Source of the DNA: Motacilla alba alba
Lineage: Eukaryota; Chordata; Aves; Passeriformes; Motacillidae
Length of the DNA: 64,000 bases
Direction: 5' to 3'
NCBI RefSeq assembly: GCF_015832195.1
Contig: NC_052017.1
Span: 51,971,652 to 52,035,651 of the forward strand
Part shown: one piece after another, positions 1 to 13,050 of the stretch
How positions within the stretch are numbered: position 1 is the stretch's first letter
Layout of the letters: each line of letters starts with the position of its first letter
The notes under the pieces: model-generated
The model's database searches: none
What the model saw: only the letters and a program-made list of their open reading frames with translations
What the model was told of the DNA's origin: nothing
Program-made: the position numbers and the translations under genes

Positions 1-1900
1 CACAAAGAACTTCACTACTGTGCACCATATCTGTTATTAAACTTACTCAAACTTCTTATCATACAGAGGGTGTAAGCTGGACTCATGAAAGCAAACTAAA
101 TTTGCTAGGTCTTTCCAGCTTTAATGTCGTGAAGTATTTTTTGGCAAATCAAGAAATAAATGGAAAATGTATTCATTTTGATTACATAGCCAGACATCTC
201 TGCCTGTAAATAGGACCCCAAAATTCTTGGTTTTCAGCAGCTCTAGTCTACAGCTATTAAGCATTCATGCATTATATTAATACGTACAGAAATATGTATT
301 TGTTGTCCCATTGAAACACATTTTTTCGAAAAGCATTCTGCATTATACCAAAATTGCCTCCCAGAGAAGTAAATGTATAAAATTTCCTAGATATGAGTGA
401 GAGTGCTCTTAAGCCAGTCATCCAAAAGACCCTCTTCTGAAAAGCATAGTTTGTACTGAATACTCAAAAGCTCAGCAGAACAGGGCATATTGCAATTGGA
501 TTTTTTTCTACTGGTGCCAATAGAAAAGCTACCCCTTTATTAGAGTTAGGTACTCTGCCTTAATACATGGCACATCCTTGACTCTAAATGGCAAATGGTG
601 CAAATCAAGAGAAACATCAAAGCTACCAACAGCAGAATTCCTACACTGTTAATATATCCTTCTGTCTATTATTTATTACTTTGCTGTGATACTGTCCATC
701 TGCACAACACATAGCCATGCTTGTCCATCACGACAACTTACATGTCTTCTTTCACATCTCACAAGCCTTAAATGGCTTAAATGATTACAACTTTTACCTT
801 CTGGTGTGGGCAGGGGATAGAGTCTTTGTCAGAGCTCAGTGCAGCCTGGCACTCAGGACTAAGGGAGGTGAACATCTTTGTTGCACAGTTGCAGTGGAGC
901 AGGAGGGCAAAGGCTTCTCCTAGCCAGAAGCACCCAGAAATGTTCATCTCTACAAGAAACCTACCACACACACTGCTGCCACTCAGAATCAGGCTTCATG
1001 TCACCGTGGCAAAGCCATTTAAGTGCCACTGGTTATCAACGCATTATTAGCTCCATCTTTTGTGGACACAAAGAAGTGTTTTCACCCCTCGCGGCTCCCT
1101 TCATCAGCCAGTGTCACAGTGAAAAGTTACTGTGTGGGCACAGCCTTTTAATTAAAAGCCTTGTTAAGCTCTGCACAGCGCTTATTTTTAAAGCGGTGCA
1201 TGAAATGAAAAAGGAATATCTCCCAGCACAATGTATTCCTAGGAGCCTCTGATAATTAGGGCAGTAACTTAATTTTCACATTTTGGTTTCTGTTGGGGTA
1301 TGTGCCAATTAGGAAGATTCTGTGACGTTCCTGCCTCCCAAAATTTTTCCCCTTCTTAAAAATTCATGTACAGCTTATGTACAGCTGCCTGCAAGCTCCA
1401 TTTATGCTATAGCAAACATTAAATATTAAAGTGTCCATGAAGAAGTATTATGTAAGCTATCACCAATTCACTGGCACCAAGCGGTGCCTTTTTAATCCAC
1501 TGATCCTGCTGCATTACATCTCCCATTTGGAGCTCAGCCCACATATGATGCTGGTGTAGGACAACAACCCACTGGGAGCTCAACCATGCAGCCCTGGCTG
1601 CTGAGACAAGGACATCTTCAGCTGCACCCCTGGCACCACCCCTGGCCACTGCCCAGGACATTGCACTCAATGGACAGCACAGGCAGAGCAACTCCTTATT
1701 CCCCTCCAGGGACAGCCAGCACTCTCTCTACCTTACAGCATGGAAGGACTGCCTGAGCCTGCTGAGGTACCCACTCTTCTGTACCTTTGTGTCTTTGGTG
1801 TCATCTCGCACTCATTGGGATTTTACTGTCTCACTGATGCTGTGCTCTCTTCTCAGTCTGCCACTTCCTCACCTGTCCTCTCAGCCTTCTCTCATGCAGG
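1..1900. other. AT-rich gene-free stretch
   Basis: I see no gene, RNA gene or clear repeat here. Open frames are short and overlap on both strands, as expected by chance. The one point of structure is a perfect 14-bp palindrome, CTTTTAATTAAAAG, at 1145-1158. It contains back-to-back TAAT/ATTA homeodomain core sites and sits in a stretch (about 1080-1270) that reads like non-repetitive conserved non-coding DNA. That last point is an impression, not a measurement. Confidence 0.5.
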
Positions 1901-1946
1901 ATCACACAATCACTTAGGTTTAAAAAGACCTCTAAGATCATCAAGT
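1901..1946 (-). repeat. CR1 LINE 3' end, split by LTR insertion (part 1)
   Basis: The plus strand reads as the reverse complement of the CR1 3' terminus: an ATCA..ATCACTTAGGTTT motif followed by AAGACCTCTAAGATCATCAAG. This is the familiar bird CR1 tail, so the element points to the minus strand. The match stops at 1946 and resumes at 2703, with about 756 bp of unrelated DNA between. CR1 is a non-LTR retrotransposon whose copies are usually 5'-truncated and inactive. Confidence 0.85.
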
Positions 1947-2702
1947 TGTTATGAATGAGGTCCTATATGTCTAATTTAATAAACCACAAGATTAAAATTT
2001 AGCAGTAATTTTAATTTAGCAGCAATTTTATATAAAATAATACAATCAAATATAATCAAGGGGTTACAAAAAGAAATTTGGTTCGGATTAAGCATAAGCA
2101 AAATCAATTGATCGGGGTATGGGGAGGTCTTCCCACCCTGCCTCGTGTACAAAAGGCAAAAGGATCCAAACACAACTTATTTACTGCATGCTAACACATA
2201 TTCATCAATATTTTCCCATAAATCTCCTCCTATTTTCGATTCTTGAAATCTATGTCACTGAACTGCACAGCGCCTGCTCCGCTTGTTTCTAAGGGGTCTT
2301 CTGGCTCTTTGGTTGTCGCTTCCGATGAAGGCTTCTCCTCATTGTCCCTGTCCTTTGAACAACCCCACAGGTTGCACATGTGCCCCAAGTCTTGTGTTAT
2401 AGAAGCCAGCATTATATTCCAAAAATGAGCCTTATTTTTTCATAGATACGAGGAATAATTTCAATTTTGTCCATTTCAAGGCCAATTCTCTAATTATCCC
2501 AAGGCCTATTCGGTTTTGGGTTGTTACTTATCTCAGACTACATCCTGCATCCTATTTTCTCATGAACATCTGAAAACATCAGTTTTGTGATACTAATTAC
2601 ATATCCTTTTCCTCTGTTACTTTTCAACAAATATTTTCTAAAATATCAATATAGTTACAATTGTTAGCACGAATCACATTCATTTATCACAAACTCAGAA
2701 CA
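1947..2702 (-). mobile_element. Probable solo ERV LTR nested in a CR1
   Basis: This 756-bp block interrupts a CR1 copy. On the plus strand it begins TGTTATGAATG and ends CTCAGAACA, so it has the TG...CA ends, with short TGTT/AACA terminal inverted repeats, expected of a retroviral LTR. No coding region, primer-binding site or polypurine tract is seen next to it, which suggests a solo LTR left by recombination. No clean target-site duplication is visible; a few CR1 bases at the junction are missing or changed. Because the ends are nearly symmetric, the orientation is uncertain. It could instead be another kind of insertion with TG/CA ends. The CR1 must be older than this insertion. Confidence 0.55.
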
Positions 2703-3062
2703 CTAACTTAGCGCTGTCAAGTTCACCACTAAATCATGTCCCTAAGTGCCACATCTACACATCTGTTAAATAACCTCCAGGGATGGCAGTTCCACTATTT
2801 CCCTGGGCAGCCTGCTCCAATGCTTGACCACACTTTCAGTGAAAATTTTTTTCCTGATATCCCATCAAAACCCCTCCTGGCACATCCTGAGGCCATTTTC
2901 TCTCACCCTGTCACTTACTACTATGGAAAAGATACTGACACCACCTCCGCCGTTCTCTCTTTGCAGGTAGTTGTGGAGAGTGGTAGGCTCTCCCCTGAGT
3001 TGCCTTTATCTCTAGGCTAACCAACTCCAGCTCCCTCAGCTGCTTCTCATCAGACTTGCATG
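2703..3062 (-). repeat. CR1 LINE fragment (part 2 of split copy)
   Basis: This continues the reverse-oriented CR1 from 1901-1946. Hallmarks in order are the TCACCACTAAATCATGTCCC block, the CTCCAGGGATGG...TCCCTGGGCAGCCTG block, the CTTTCAGTGAAAA block, and the AGGCTAA..CCAGCTCCCTCAGC block near 3015-3040. These are standard 3'-UTR and ORF2-end segments of bird CR1, read backwards. The copy is 5'-truncated and fades out after about 3060. The open frame at 2736-3020 is CR1-derived DNA, not a host gene. Confidence 0.9.
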
Positions 3063-6000
3063 TGCATAAACAGGGTAGCAGCTTGTTTTCTGAAATCAAG
3101 CCCAATTCAGTACTATGATTAAGTATATGCTGGAATTTTAAGTAGCATAACTGAAGTATAAAATTTAAACACACATAGAAGCTCAACTAGAATTATAAAA
3201 TAGTGATTCTAGCTGTTAAGGTGAACTTTTCTGTAAAAATGAATAACACACAGGACTACCACTCCTCAGAATATCTCCGTTTTGTCATTTGCTTTCATCT
3301 CTAATTAGGGCAAAACCTCAAAATATCAGCATTAATAACAGAATAAAGCATTTAGAAAGTACCGTTTTAGAGAGTAAGTATTCCACTATTCCCCAGCTGA
3401 ATGCCTTAGCATTATGGACTAAATAGCAAAGTCTTAATTTGAACTGGTTTGACATTAAATTGAACTGGGTCTAGACTGGCCCCAAGGCCACATTTGATGC
3501 TGCAAAGCCTCCCAATGGCATCCTCTGACCTTATTCTCCCCCAAAGGGTGGATGTTCCCAGCCACTTTACGTCTCACTGCACTCAGCATACAGGGAGAGC
3601 CGGTGATCTATTGGGAAGTTGTTCAGGCAAAAGGGAAGGCAGGGAGTTTTTTTGAAATTAATTTCTGTACTCCTCCCTGAGTGTACATTTTAGAAAAACA
3701 TACAGAAAGACTAAAACTTTAGATGTGGCAAAAGCCACGCAAAATTTGAGGAATCATTTAAATTGTTATTTACAGGATAAATGAAAATACCTGTTACAAT
3801 CTGTCTTTAGTGTGTTCTACCTTTGCTTCAGATTTTGAATTTCTATTTCCTCTGTATATATTGAGGCAATGATCAGGTCATCCTTCCAGCTTTCTTTGAT
3901 AAGGTCAGTATATCAACACGTTAAATGGGTCCAGCATTTCCTGGTCATCCGTCCCCCCGTGAACTCCTCCTCCTGATCTAAATTCTTTCTAAAACTTTCC
4001 TGCCCCGTGGGCACAAGAAGAAGATGCAATGCAGAATGAAGTGGAAGCCTTCTTTATGTCAGCAGTGTTTTTCCTATTTACCATTACATTTGGAGACCCC
4101 AGTTATACAGTTTGTATGTATTTAATGTGTCACATTGATTCTGTATCAACCCAGTGTCTCAATCAAAATGTTGTACAGCAGTAAGAGAAATGCCTTACAG
4201 TAGTCTTGGTGTATTAAATCAATTGCATAACTTTTCTTAACATCAAACAAAAAAAAGCCCTATTTGACATGATTTTTTTTGTACGCATCAAATCCCAGAT
4301 GGGTTAGATTTCCTTATGCTACCCTTCCTTACAATGTATAAAACACATCCCATAATTTCTGCTTGGCATAAATAACAGGTAATAGACAAACAAGTGGCTG
4401 GGTTGTACCATTCCTCCTTCAATATCTACAGAAGAGATCCCTTCTGTAGTTTTCCTGAACCTCTCCAGGGCTCTGATATATAATAAAACTTGTATTAGCG
4501 GCCTGTACAACACATCAGTAAGCTCTTTTACAACTAAGTAATGAAAGTTTCTGGATTTGTTGATTTCCTTAAATGCAAAATGTTTCTATTGTCCGTTCTC
4601 CATAGGGTACCATATAAGCAATATGCCCAAGAGACATACACAAGAAAACATACTCTGCTAAAGGCTGAGGTCAAAATGTTTTGACCTGGATGAAGCAAAC
4701 TAAAGCAGGCCAGAAATGGCAGTATTTCCCCTGCCCTCCAGAAATCTCCTTGAGGAATATATGTAAGAGCTACACAATTTTCTGAAAAATAAACTCAAAT
4801 GAAAATTCCATATCTTTATTCCTAAATTAATGATTGCATGCAGATAATCTATACAACCTTGCTAATCTCCCTTATTCTGCCTCCTTGTCTTTTATTATCT
4901 CTCACCTCTCTTTAAATTTTAAGTGATCTCTTACACATTTTTTGAGTGAATAGAATGAGAATCTGTGCAAGGGCGTGGAGAGAGTCATGTCTGGTGCCCT
5001 CCAAAGAGGACTGTCCTCTTGCTCTGGCCATGTTGCAGCGTGTACCAGTGAAAACTCTGTTATGTTTTCAGTCATAGAGAAAAGCTCTCATTGTTCATTC
5101 CTGTGCCTAAAGAAGAAATCCCTGTCAAATCCCTGCCAAAAGGTAGAATGATTTCCGATTTTCATTAGATGTGGGTAGCCTGAACAAAACAAAACAAGCT
5201 ACATGTTCTGGGCTGGTCCAAGGGAAAGAAGACAAATAGTAGATGCTTCAATAATGCTTCACTCTACCATAATATCATGGGCAAGTCAAGGAAAACAGAA
5301 TACGGGTTTTAAGCTGTACAAGCACTAGTAAATCCAGTTTAATTGGTTAATGTTAAATATAAGATTTTCCATGAAGAATGGGGGAAAAGTGTCCAGAGTT
5401 CATTTGAGGAAGACAGGAGCAGTGGCCCCAGGCTCCCTGCACAGGACAAGAAGTCAGAAAACTACTCATATCCTCCCAATTTCCTGTGGCAAATTTCAGC
5501 TCATGATCAGAAACTCTGCCTCAGAACCTGCCCAAAGCCTTACCCAGGGAAACAGCAAAGGCAAGAACATGAGTGGAAAACAACATTAGTTTAAGAGCTT
5601 GAGCAGCAGTGCACAAAGCTACAGCAAGGAACAGCAGCTGAAACAGTCTCTACCATGCAGATGATTTTTGCTCATTTTCTGAAGACAGCAGAAAACCCAC
5701 ATTTAGAAGGGCTATCCAGTCCTTTCCCACCTCTTCCCAAGCCTATATTCCCTCTTCCTTCTCAAAAAATTAGCTGTGTAAAAGTCAACCTTCACAGAAT
5801 TGTATTATCTGATAAGAACAGCGAAAAAATGGTGGAAGTTTTCTGCACCAGAAGAGGACCAGATTCCCCTCTCCACCCACCAAAGCCTCATTTATATATA
5901 ATTTTTTCCACAGTAGAATGGAAACAGACTCGTAAAAAATAAATGTATCTAATTCCTTGAGTTCCTCAGATGAAACCAGTATGGAATATACATACTGGCT

Positions 6001-9000
6001 ATACCTCTGCAATTCTTCTCATCCTGCTGTAAATGGAGTTTGAACAACTCAAACATCTCCAATACCCAAGCAAGCTCCTGCACCATTAATTCCTTTTATG
6101 CTGATATACTACTGTTCAGGATTGGTTGCAGGGATTTAATTACTTGAGGTTCTTCTTTATCTTTTTAGTTAACTTAAGGGCATAGAGCCTTAAACCCCAC
6201 AGCAGTAGCACATAAATTAAATACACCACCATCTCCAACTACAAGATAGAAGGGCACACTTTTCATTGCTCTGTACCACCAGACCTGTATCTGCTGTGGT
6301 AGACAGGATTTTGAACAGGTTCACCACCTGAGCATGTGCCATTCCTCCGGACAGGCACCAAGTATGCCACTGTGATCACACTGCCAGCAGCACCTGGAAG
6401 AGTCACGTAGAACCTAACTCTTGTATCTTCACAAACCAGTCCTTGCTGTGACAATACCGTGTACTAAATGTTCATCACCAACTGAATTGCCTTGCTGTTA
6501 GTTAGACCATGTGCTTCTCTCATCTCTCAACATTGTATTTTTCCATACTTTTAAAACCTTCTCTATACAATAACACTGTTCAGAGATTCCATCAGTGGTT
6601 AAAAAACAGCAGTACCTTTAAGGGTATACTGGCAAAAAAATTGTGAAGTGACAATCACAGTATCTACTTCAGAAACCTTCAGAAAGCGGATGAAGTAAAT
6701 CCAGCCTGTTTTGGGACTCATGACTGTTTGTGAATAAAAAAAGGAAGTAAAATTTGAAATTCAAGAGATCCCTTTGGTTTATTTCACAAATATCTAAATG
6801 TAAAATCATACAGTTCAATTAAATACACACACATACAAATAAGGCCTGTGCCAACTTCTCCTGTGCTATACACACAGTTCAATTTGGTTTCAGTAGAGAT
6901 AAATTAAGTGGAAAGTTTATTATTGCCAACATCTGTATTTAAGTTTTTACCAAGACTGAAGTTTATTTTCCACAATTTTTTTCAAAATATTGCAGGCATT
7001 CTGGAAGATGAAGGAGATTAGAATATGCTGTCTCTGTAAGAATATGAGGCTTCATGAGAAATTCAAGTTAAATAGGTTAGCTATTCCCTTTGGTGTAACT
7101 ATATTCATGTTAGTTCAAAAAGGCAGAAAGGAGAAGCAGAAAAATAAGTATTAAATAGGGATCTGTAAGGCCCAATGACAGGAAAAGAATGTAAGTTAAC
7201 ACAGATTACTTAATAACCAGTTTATTCTAATTGCTGTTGGAGAACCAATGAAAAAGAGTGCGTTGTCTCATCAATGATCACATTTGTTTTTAGTCATGAA
7301 ACACCTCTGTTTCCAGAGGTCTGGAAATGCCTTGGCAGTTGTTACTTATTCCCTAGGGATAATTTATCTTCTCAATCAGAAATTCAACTTTGCTACCCGC
7401 CTAATGTATAAGTGAAGGACCCCAACTCTGAGAACTTTTCTTAGCACCTGATGACCATCGAATATTGCAACACATAACCAGTTATCCTGCCTACCACATA
7501 CTCAAAACAACTGGGTCTCAGGCTCATACTTGGGAAGATGTGCAGAATTGGCATCAAGATGAATCTCAGGACAAGACTTCTCATGCTGCAGGCCTTTGAA
7601 GGAGGAGTAACACAGATGTCTTTTCAGCATCAGACACTTCTGTTCTACTTGTTGAAACTCTATGCCATAGGCAGGAAAAGACCGAATCTATTGGAATAGA
7701 AAAGCCAACCCAAAGGCTTTTTATTTTGTAGCTCATTCAAGATTAGGATGACACTTTGCAAGTGGTCCCCAAACTGCATTTATACAGTGACTAGCAGCAG
7801 AAGGATGAGACTGGCTTAATTCACTCATAATCTAATGAAGTTTTCTCTTAGCAATTTGAGAAGAATTGAAAATGGTCCATGACAAATTCAGGTTTGAGAG
7901 TCATCTATTTCCAAGAAATTTCAGAATCACTGCTACCGGTGATGAACAATACTATGTATGACTACAGCCTCTTGATACTTGCTCACAGGTTCGGGACATA
8001 TTCATTCAGTGGACTAGTAGAAAGAAATCATTCCCTCCAAGCAAAAAAAGCCACAAGTTGCTCCTGAATGGGAATCATAACAGCTGCAGTACTAGCACCT
8101 GTTACAATCAAAGGTGTGACTCTGATGATTATTTTGCCGCACAAGTCTCATTCTCAAACTGCTTCATTTGGTATTACAAAGTGACTCTAATTTAATGTTG
8201 GCATGTATAGTCCACACTGTTGCCCTATGTCCTGACATTGCCCTCGTTACTTCCCATTCTTCTGACAATCCTTATCTACAGCAGTCAGCAGAGACAACTC
8301 TCAAATTACATATTTGTTCACTTGGGGGTAACGTCCTACACACACATTTACGTTCCTGCACAATGGGAAGCAGGTTCTGCAGCTTTATAGATGTGATACA
8401 TGGATCACATGCAATATCCTGTAACCCAGGACAAAAAAATCCAAACAACCCATTGCAAAGAGGCACATGGCTAAAGAGAAAGTCCTATTTAAAATGACAA
8501 AGTCTAAAACAAAAACACCTTCATAAATCACCTTGTTGGATTCTCCTGGAATAAGAGGCAAAATATGCCTAGAAATTAACTCCTTTTCCTGTTAAACTTA
8601 CACCCCAGAAGGTGTATAGAGCAGAGTAATTTATTCTGTTTTGTTAATAAAGAAGCTTCTTGATAAAATTGTGAACTATTTTTGTTTAATAACAGCAAAT
8701 GGAGCATCACAGAAATACATGTCCTCTATGTTTCTGCTGTAAGCCAGACAAGGAAGCCTGGCAGTTGCTCATTATTATTCGTCACGCAGCTTCTAATGAA
8801 CAGATCTATGCTCTCACTTTTCATTGGCTTAATCAAGGATTCTCTATGATGTGCAATTAATCTTTAATATTAAAGTGATTAGGGAGAAGACAAAAAATGC
8901 AGCTGAACAACCTGACCACTGAAAACCAGATTAAGGAGTTATTCAAAATCCATTCCCTTTATATTGCATTTTTACATTTACAAATCTCTTGATACATGAA

Positions 9001-11580
9001 AGCTCAATGAAACAAGTTTATTTTTATAACCCACAAAACAAGACCCACAGCTTTCATTCAAATGGATATGTTGGTAGCTCTTTTCAGCAGTGAGCCCACA
9101 TAGCAATTTTAACACTCTAAAGAAAACCAGAGGAAAGAAACACATTACCACAGTTTACAGAAAGGTATTGGGAGTACTTACTGAAATCGTAATACTGGCA
9201 AACCTTCCATATCCATCCCCTCCTGGTCAAATATACCAAAAAACACCAGATATGAGCCTAGGTTGGCAAGCCTTGCTGAACCTTGCCTGCATCAGAGGTC
9301 TCTGAATAGGGGCTTAAAAGCATGGAAGACAACAACTGGAGAAGCTGCTCTTCACTGGGACAGGAAAGCAGCTAAGACTCTTAAGATGTATGGATGGCCT
9401 TGACCACCACTGCACATCTAATTAAAGCTTGAGAACCACTGACTGGGTATGGCAAATCTTAAGGACAGGAAGGAGGCTGAAAACTAAGAAGAAATCAACC
9501 AAAGAGCGATCCTCTGGGTGCAGTGTGGAAAGGACTAAGCCCCCTGGAATGTCTAAGCAGGGCACAATAAAAACATCACGAAAGGGTGTTAAATAAGATT
9601 GTCTGAATTTTCCAATCAACACTCCCAAATGTTTTGAGATAGCACATGAGCTACTGAAAAAAAAATCAATATTGGTATTTTAGAAGGTTAGTGGTTTATC
9701 ACAAGCGTCACTTTTAATCAAAACCAGAAGTATAGCTTAGGCTGGTTATACAGCTAACAGTGCTGTAAACAAGCCTTTTAATATGGGTAGTCTTTGCATG
9801 CATTTTTGTTTCACCAGAAGCTTCAAAGAACTAAAACTTTCAAAACACAAAGACCCCTAAGAATTAGATTCTGTGGAGAGTTATGGAAGATCCTTAAAAA
9901 ATTCTCTTTTTAAAACAATAGTAATCGGCTAAAATGGAAAAGTAGGCAATAAGTCATTACTATGTACATCTTTGACAATTTCATTCAACTCTGTTCAACA
10001 GACCATTTCCACCAGGATAATTTCCAAGAGTCAGCAGAAAAAACTCAATTCTGTGAGACAACTGTTTTACTTTTCTTCTGAAAGAAAAATACTTGAATAT
10101 TTTGTTTGGTAAGCAGAGATCTGCGGTGAATAAGTGAACTTTGAACAGTAATGTATTAAAAGATCCAGCCTTCTAGGACTCACTGGAGCCGGATCCTATT
10201 CCCCAATCTGGGCAACATCCCCAGCCTGAAACCATGTCTCCAGAACCTGCCTCTACCCTGGCAGCTCCCCAGATTAATACCGCCTTCCACCTGCAGCAAT
10301 ATATAATAATACATATAAACCAGTGTATATTTCTTTTAATCAAAAGATATCTTTGATACTTTTGAATTCCCTCCTGCATTTGGTCCTCTATAGCCACGTC
10401 TATAATGTTTTTAAATTAAAAACTCCATCTTCCCATAAAAGCTCACATGCATGATAGCACACCACACTGAGTTTGAACCACTGAAATGACAAGAATAACA
10501 TGGTAGCCTTGCACTTCTAAACCAGGATCAATATAAATCGATGATTATTTTAAGCTGCTTTTGCATTCTTTCCTTTTAAAAAAAAATCATCACTAACACA
10601 GCTCAGAAATAGATTCTACTAAAACACCACCACCTTTCCAATGACATAAATGCAATCGCGCCCATGCACATTGAACTGCATCTCTCAGAAAGGGGAGACG
10701 TGCACAGCCCAAACAATGGAACAGACCCCTTAGTATACCAATATTTCCTTGCCCACAATCCCAGACCCTCTCGGTACAAGTCCTCTGACACCCAACTTAA
10801 ACTACTGTTTTCACATTTCAAGCCTATTGCCTGAATTATGCAAAGCTGAAGAATCAATTATATTCAGTCTGAAATAAAACTGCAAGCTGCTTCACACCTT
10901 GCAGTCCTTCCGTATTTTCCCTCATGCCTTCCCAGTACTGCTACCTTGAAAGAGAGAATCAGCCTCTCATAGTATCCTGTCTCCAAGGTTTAGAAAAGCA
11001 TCTGGTGAAAAAAAAAGACACTTAAGATGTGCTTAAACATTTTCCTGACTTCATACCATCAGAAGAATCTTTATACATTGATTATTATATCCATCTAGCT
11101 TAGATGCCTGTAATTCTCCAGTTCTCAGTGCACAGGGCCTCCTTCCAGGGAGCAGCTTTTCTCAACACCTAGAGGAACTTAATTACCTCCTCAACTTTGA
11201 CCCCTCTGTCAGATTCAAATAAGCTGATCAATGGGGTCAAAAGCTATGAGGTACCAATGGAAGAGAGACAAAGAGACAACTGGATCAGAGGATTGTTAAT
11301 CTGTAAGCCTCATTTCCTCCTGAAACCAGGCTAAAGAAGTATCCTGGGACAAAAGACTTGTGACAGCCCATCCCTTACCTACTCATGTGCAGGAATGCAG
11401 CTGGATAGCAGGGTAATTATAGACTGGAGAATTTAGGGGGTTATTTTAAATGAAGTGCCTACCCCGGAGCAAAAGCTTTAAAAGGACAAATTGGAATAAG
11501 TCATTATCTCACCCAACCTCTTCCAGTGTTTTCTCCCTTCCCCCACTTTTTAATTTCAACCTTGATCACAGCCTGCTCCA
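3063..11580. other. AT-rich gene-free stretch
   Basis: About 8.5 kb with no gene I can support. Open frames up to 109 codons (8168-8497, plus) have no recognisable domain and competing frames on the other strand. The segment at about 8820-8900, with AATTAATC, TTAATATTAA and GTGATTAGGG homeodomain-like words, has the look of an AT-rich conserved element. A weak likeness to an ancient CR1/L3-like tail occurs near 10955-10990 but is too degraded to annotate. Confidence 0.45.
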
Positions 11581-11639
11581 ACAGTCGGGCTTCTCCTTTT
11601 GTTTGACACTGTAGTAAAGTTGTAGAGCTGTTTGTGAAA

Positions 11640-11690
11640 TGTGTTGCCATGGAAACTAATGTGTGCTGCCATGGAGATCATGTCAAATCC
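11640..11690. promoter_or_regulatory. Candidate RFX X-box pair
   Basis: GTTGCCATGGAAAC at 11643-11656 differs by one base from the palindromic RFX consensus (GTTGCCATGGCAAC). A related half-conserved copy, GCTGCCATGGAGAT, follows at 11665-11678. The start-to-start spacing is 22 bp, about two helical turns. RFX-family winged-helix factors bind such X-boxes in enhancers and promoters of ciliary, neural and immune genes. There is no CpG island here, so a distal enhancer is more likely than a promoter. Binding is inferred from the motif only. Confidence 0.4.
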
Positions 11691-11699
11691 AGCTTCACA

Positions 11700-12915
11700 T
11701 CTTCACTGCAGACTCAAGAGAAGACGAAGAGAAGGCAAGGAGGAGAAATCCTTCCTTGAAAAACCAATGTTTTGAAATATTAACAAACCTAACAAGAGAA
11801 GTGACAAAAATCGAGGTCACTTTTAAGCCATCAACATTAACGAATATTTCACACAATGCTTTCCGAGATGCCACTTCTTCTATCGATCTTCTCGGAACCT
11901 GCATAGCTCAGGGCTTCAAAGTGTTGAACAGCATATATGCAAAATCCTGGATTCATTTTTAAACTATCTAGACACCAAAAAAACTTTGCTCAAGAATTTT
12001 TCCAAGTCAAGTAATTTCAAGAAGGAAGGAAAAAACTAGTAACTGCAAAAGCTGCATAAAATGCATGTGTTTTAATAAGATAAATTAATCAATTATTCAT
12101 GACATACATACACAGCCAGGTTAAGATCTAGAAGAGAATAAGGAACTGAAGTTCATTAAAAAAAAAAAAAGCAACTAAAAAAATCCTCTAGACACCTTTT
12201 TAAAGTGAATGGTAGATACAAAATCTTGTATTCGTTTCCCTACACTTTAAAACTCCAATTCTTATTTTTCCTGTATTCTTTAAACGAAAAGAAGGAGAAG
12301 TTATAACTAAAAGTCACCAGTAAATTACGTTAAGGTTATGAGGTATCTTAAATCCTCCCAGCAGCCAAATCCTAAGCATTCAGGCTCCCCGAGCAAAACC
12401 CAATTGACACAAATTCTCTTTAGCCCATTCAAACAAATTTCAAGCAGAGTTTCTCTAATCAGTGTGCACAGTCAACCTGCTTTAAAATTAAAGCTATGTC
12501 TAAATCTTTGCCAGATCAGAGACCAAGTTTGCCTGACCCATGAAACTTTTGAATTACTGATAATAAAATGTCAGAATAAGGAAACATATAAATTAATGTT
12601 CAAAGACCCATCATGAGGAGCAATGCCTTCATGAGTTAATATTAGATATTATCAAATAAAATATCTATTATGTTTTATGCAAGATTTATTGCATCTCCAA
12701 GTTATAACAGTTCTCCAGGCTTGATGGCACTGCACTGAGGATTTGCAGATTTTATAACACATGAGCAAAATTATTTTTGTATTCTATAAATGTATTTTGA
12801 GTACAAACTAAGACTACAAATTTAAAATTCAACCAGTCATTTTCTGTGAAAGAAGGGGAAATAAGCACTAAAAACATGAACAAACTTGTCTTCTTCCCCA
12901 AGCTGATGGACTCCA
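11700..12915. other. AT-rich gene-free stretch
   Basis: No gene recognised. The plus frame at about 11663-11962 begins with a non-ATG codon and overlaps a competing minus frame, so I treat it as chance. The stretch ends in the A/C-rich tract that follows. Confidence 0.4.
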
Positions 12916-12916
12916 G

Positions 12917-13050
12917 AAAACAAACAAAAAAAAACCAAAAAAAAACCAAAAAAACAAACCAAAACAAACCAAAAAAACCCAAAAAACCCCAAAAAACCCA
13001 AAACAAACAAACAAAAAAAACCCCAAAGAAAAACCAAAAAAAACCCCATA
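12917..13050 (+). repeat. A/C-rich low-complexity tract (CAAAA-type)
   Basis: About 130 bp is made almost only of A and C on the plus strand, in irregular CAAA, CCAAAA and CCCAAAA units. G and T are nearly absent, so stop codons are rare in several frames. That explains the overlapping Lys/Gln/Asn-rich plus frames and the Phe/Trp/Leu-rich minus frames across it. These are artefacts of composition, not proteins. The tract may have grown from a microsatellite or from a degenerate retroposon tail. Confidence 0.9.

Noticed and set aside
2736..3020. 94-codon plus frame
   Set aside because: It lies wholly in a reverse-oriented CR1 fragment.
10955..10990. Short likeness to an ancient L3/CR1-like tail
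   Set aside because: The match is limited to about 30 decayed bases and cannot be separated from chance by eye.
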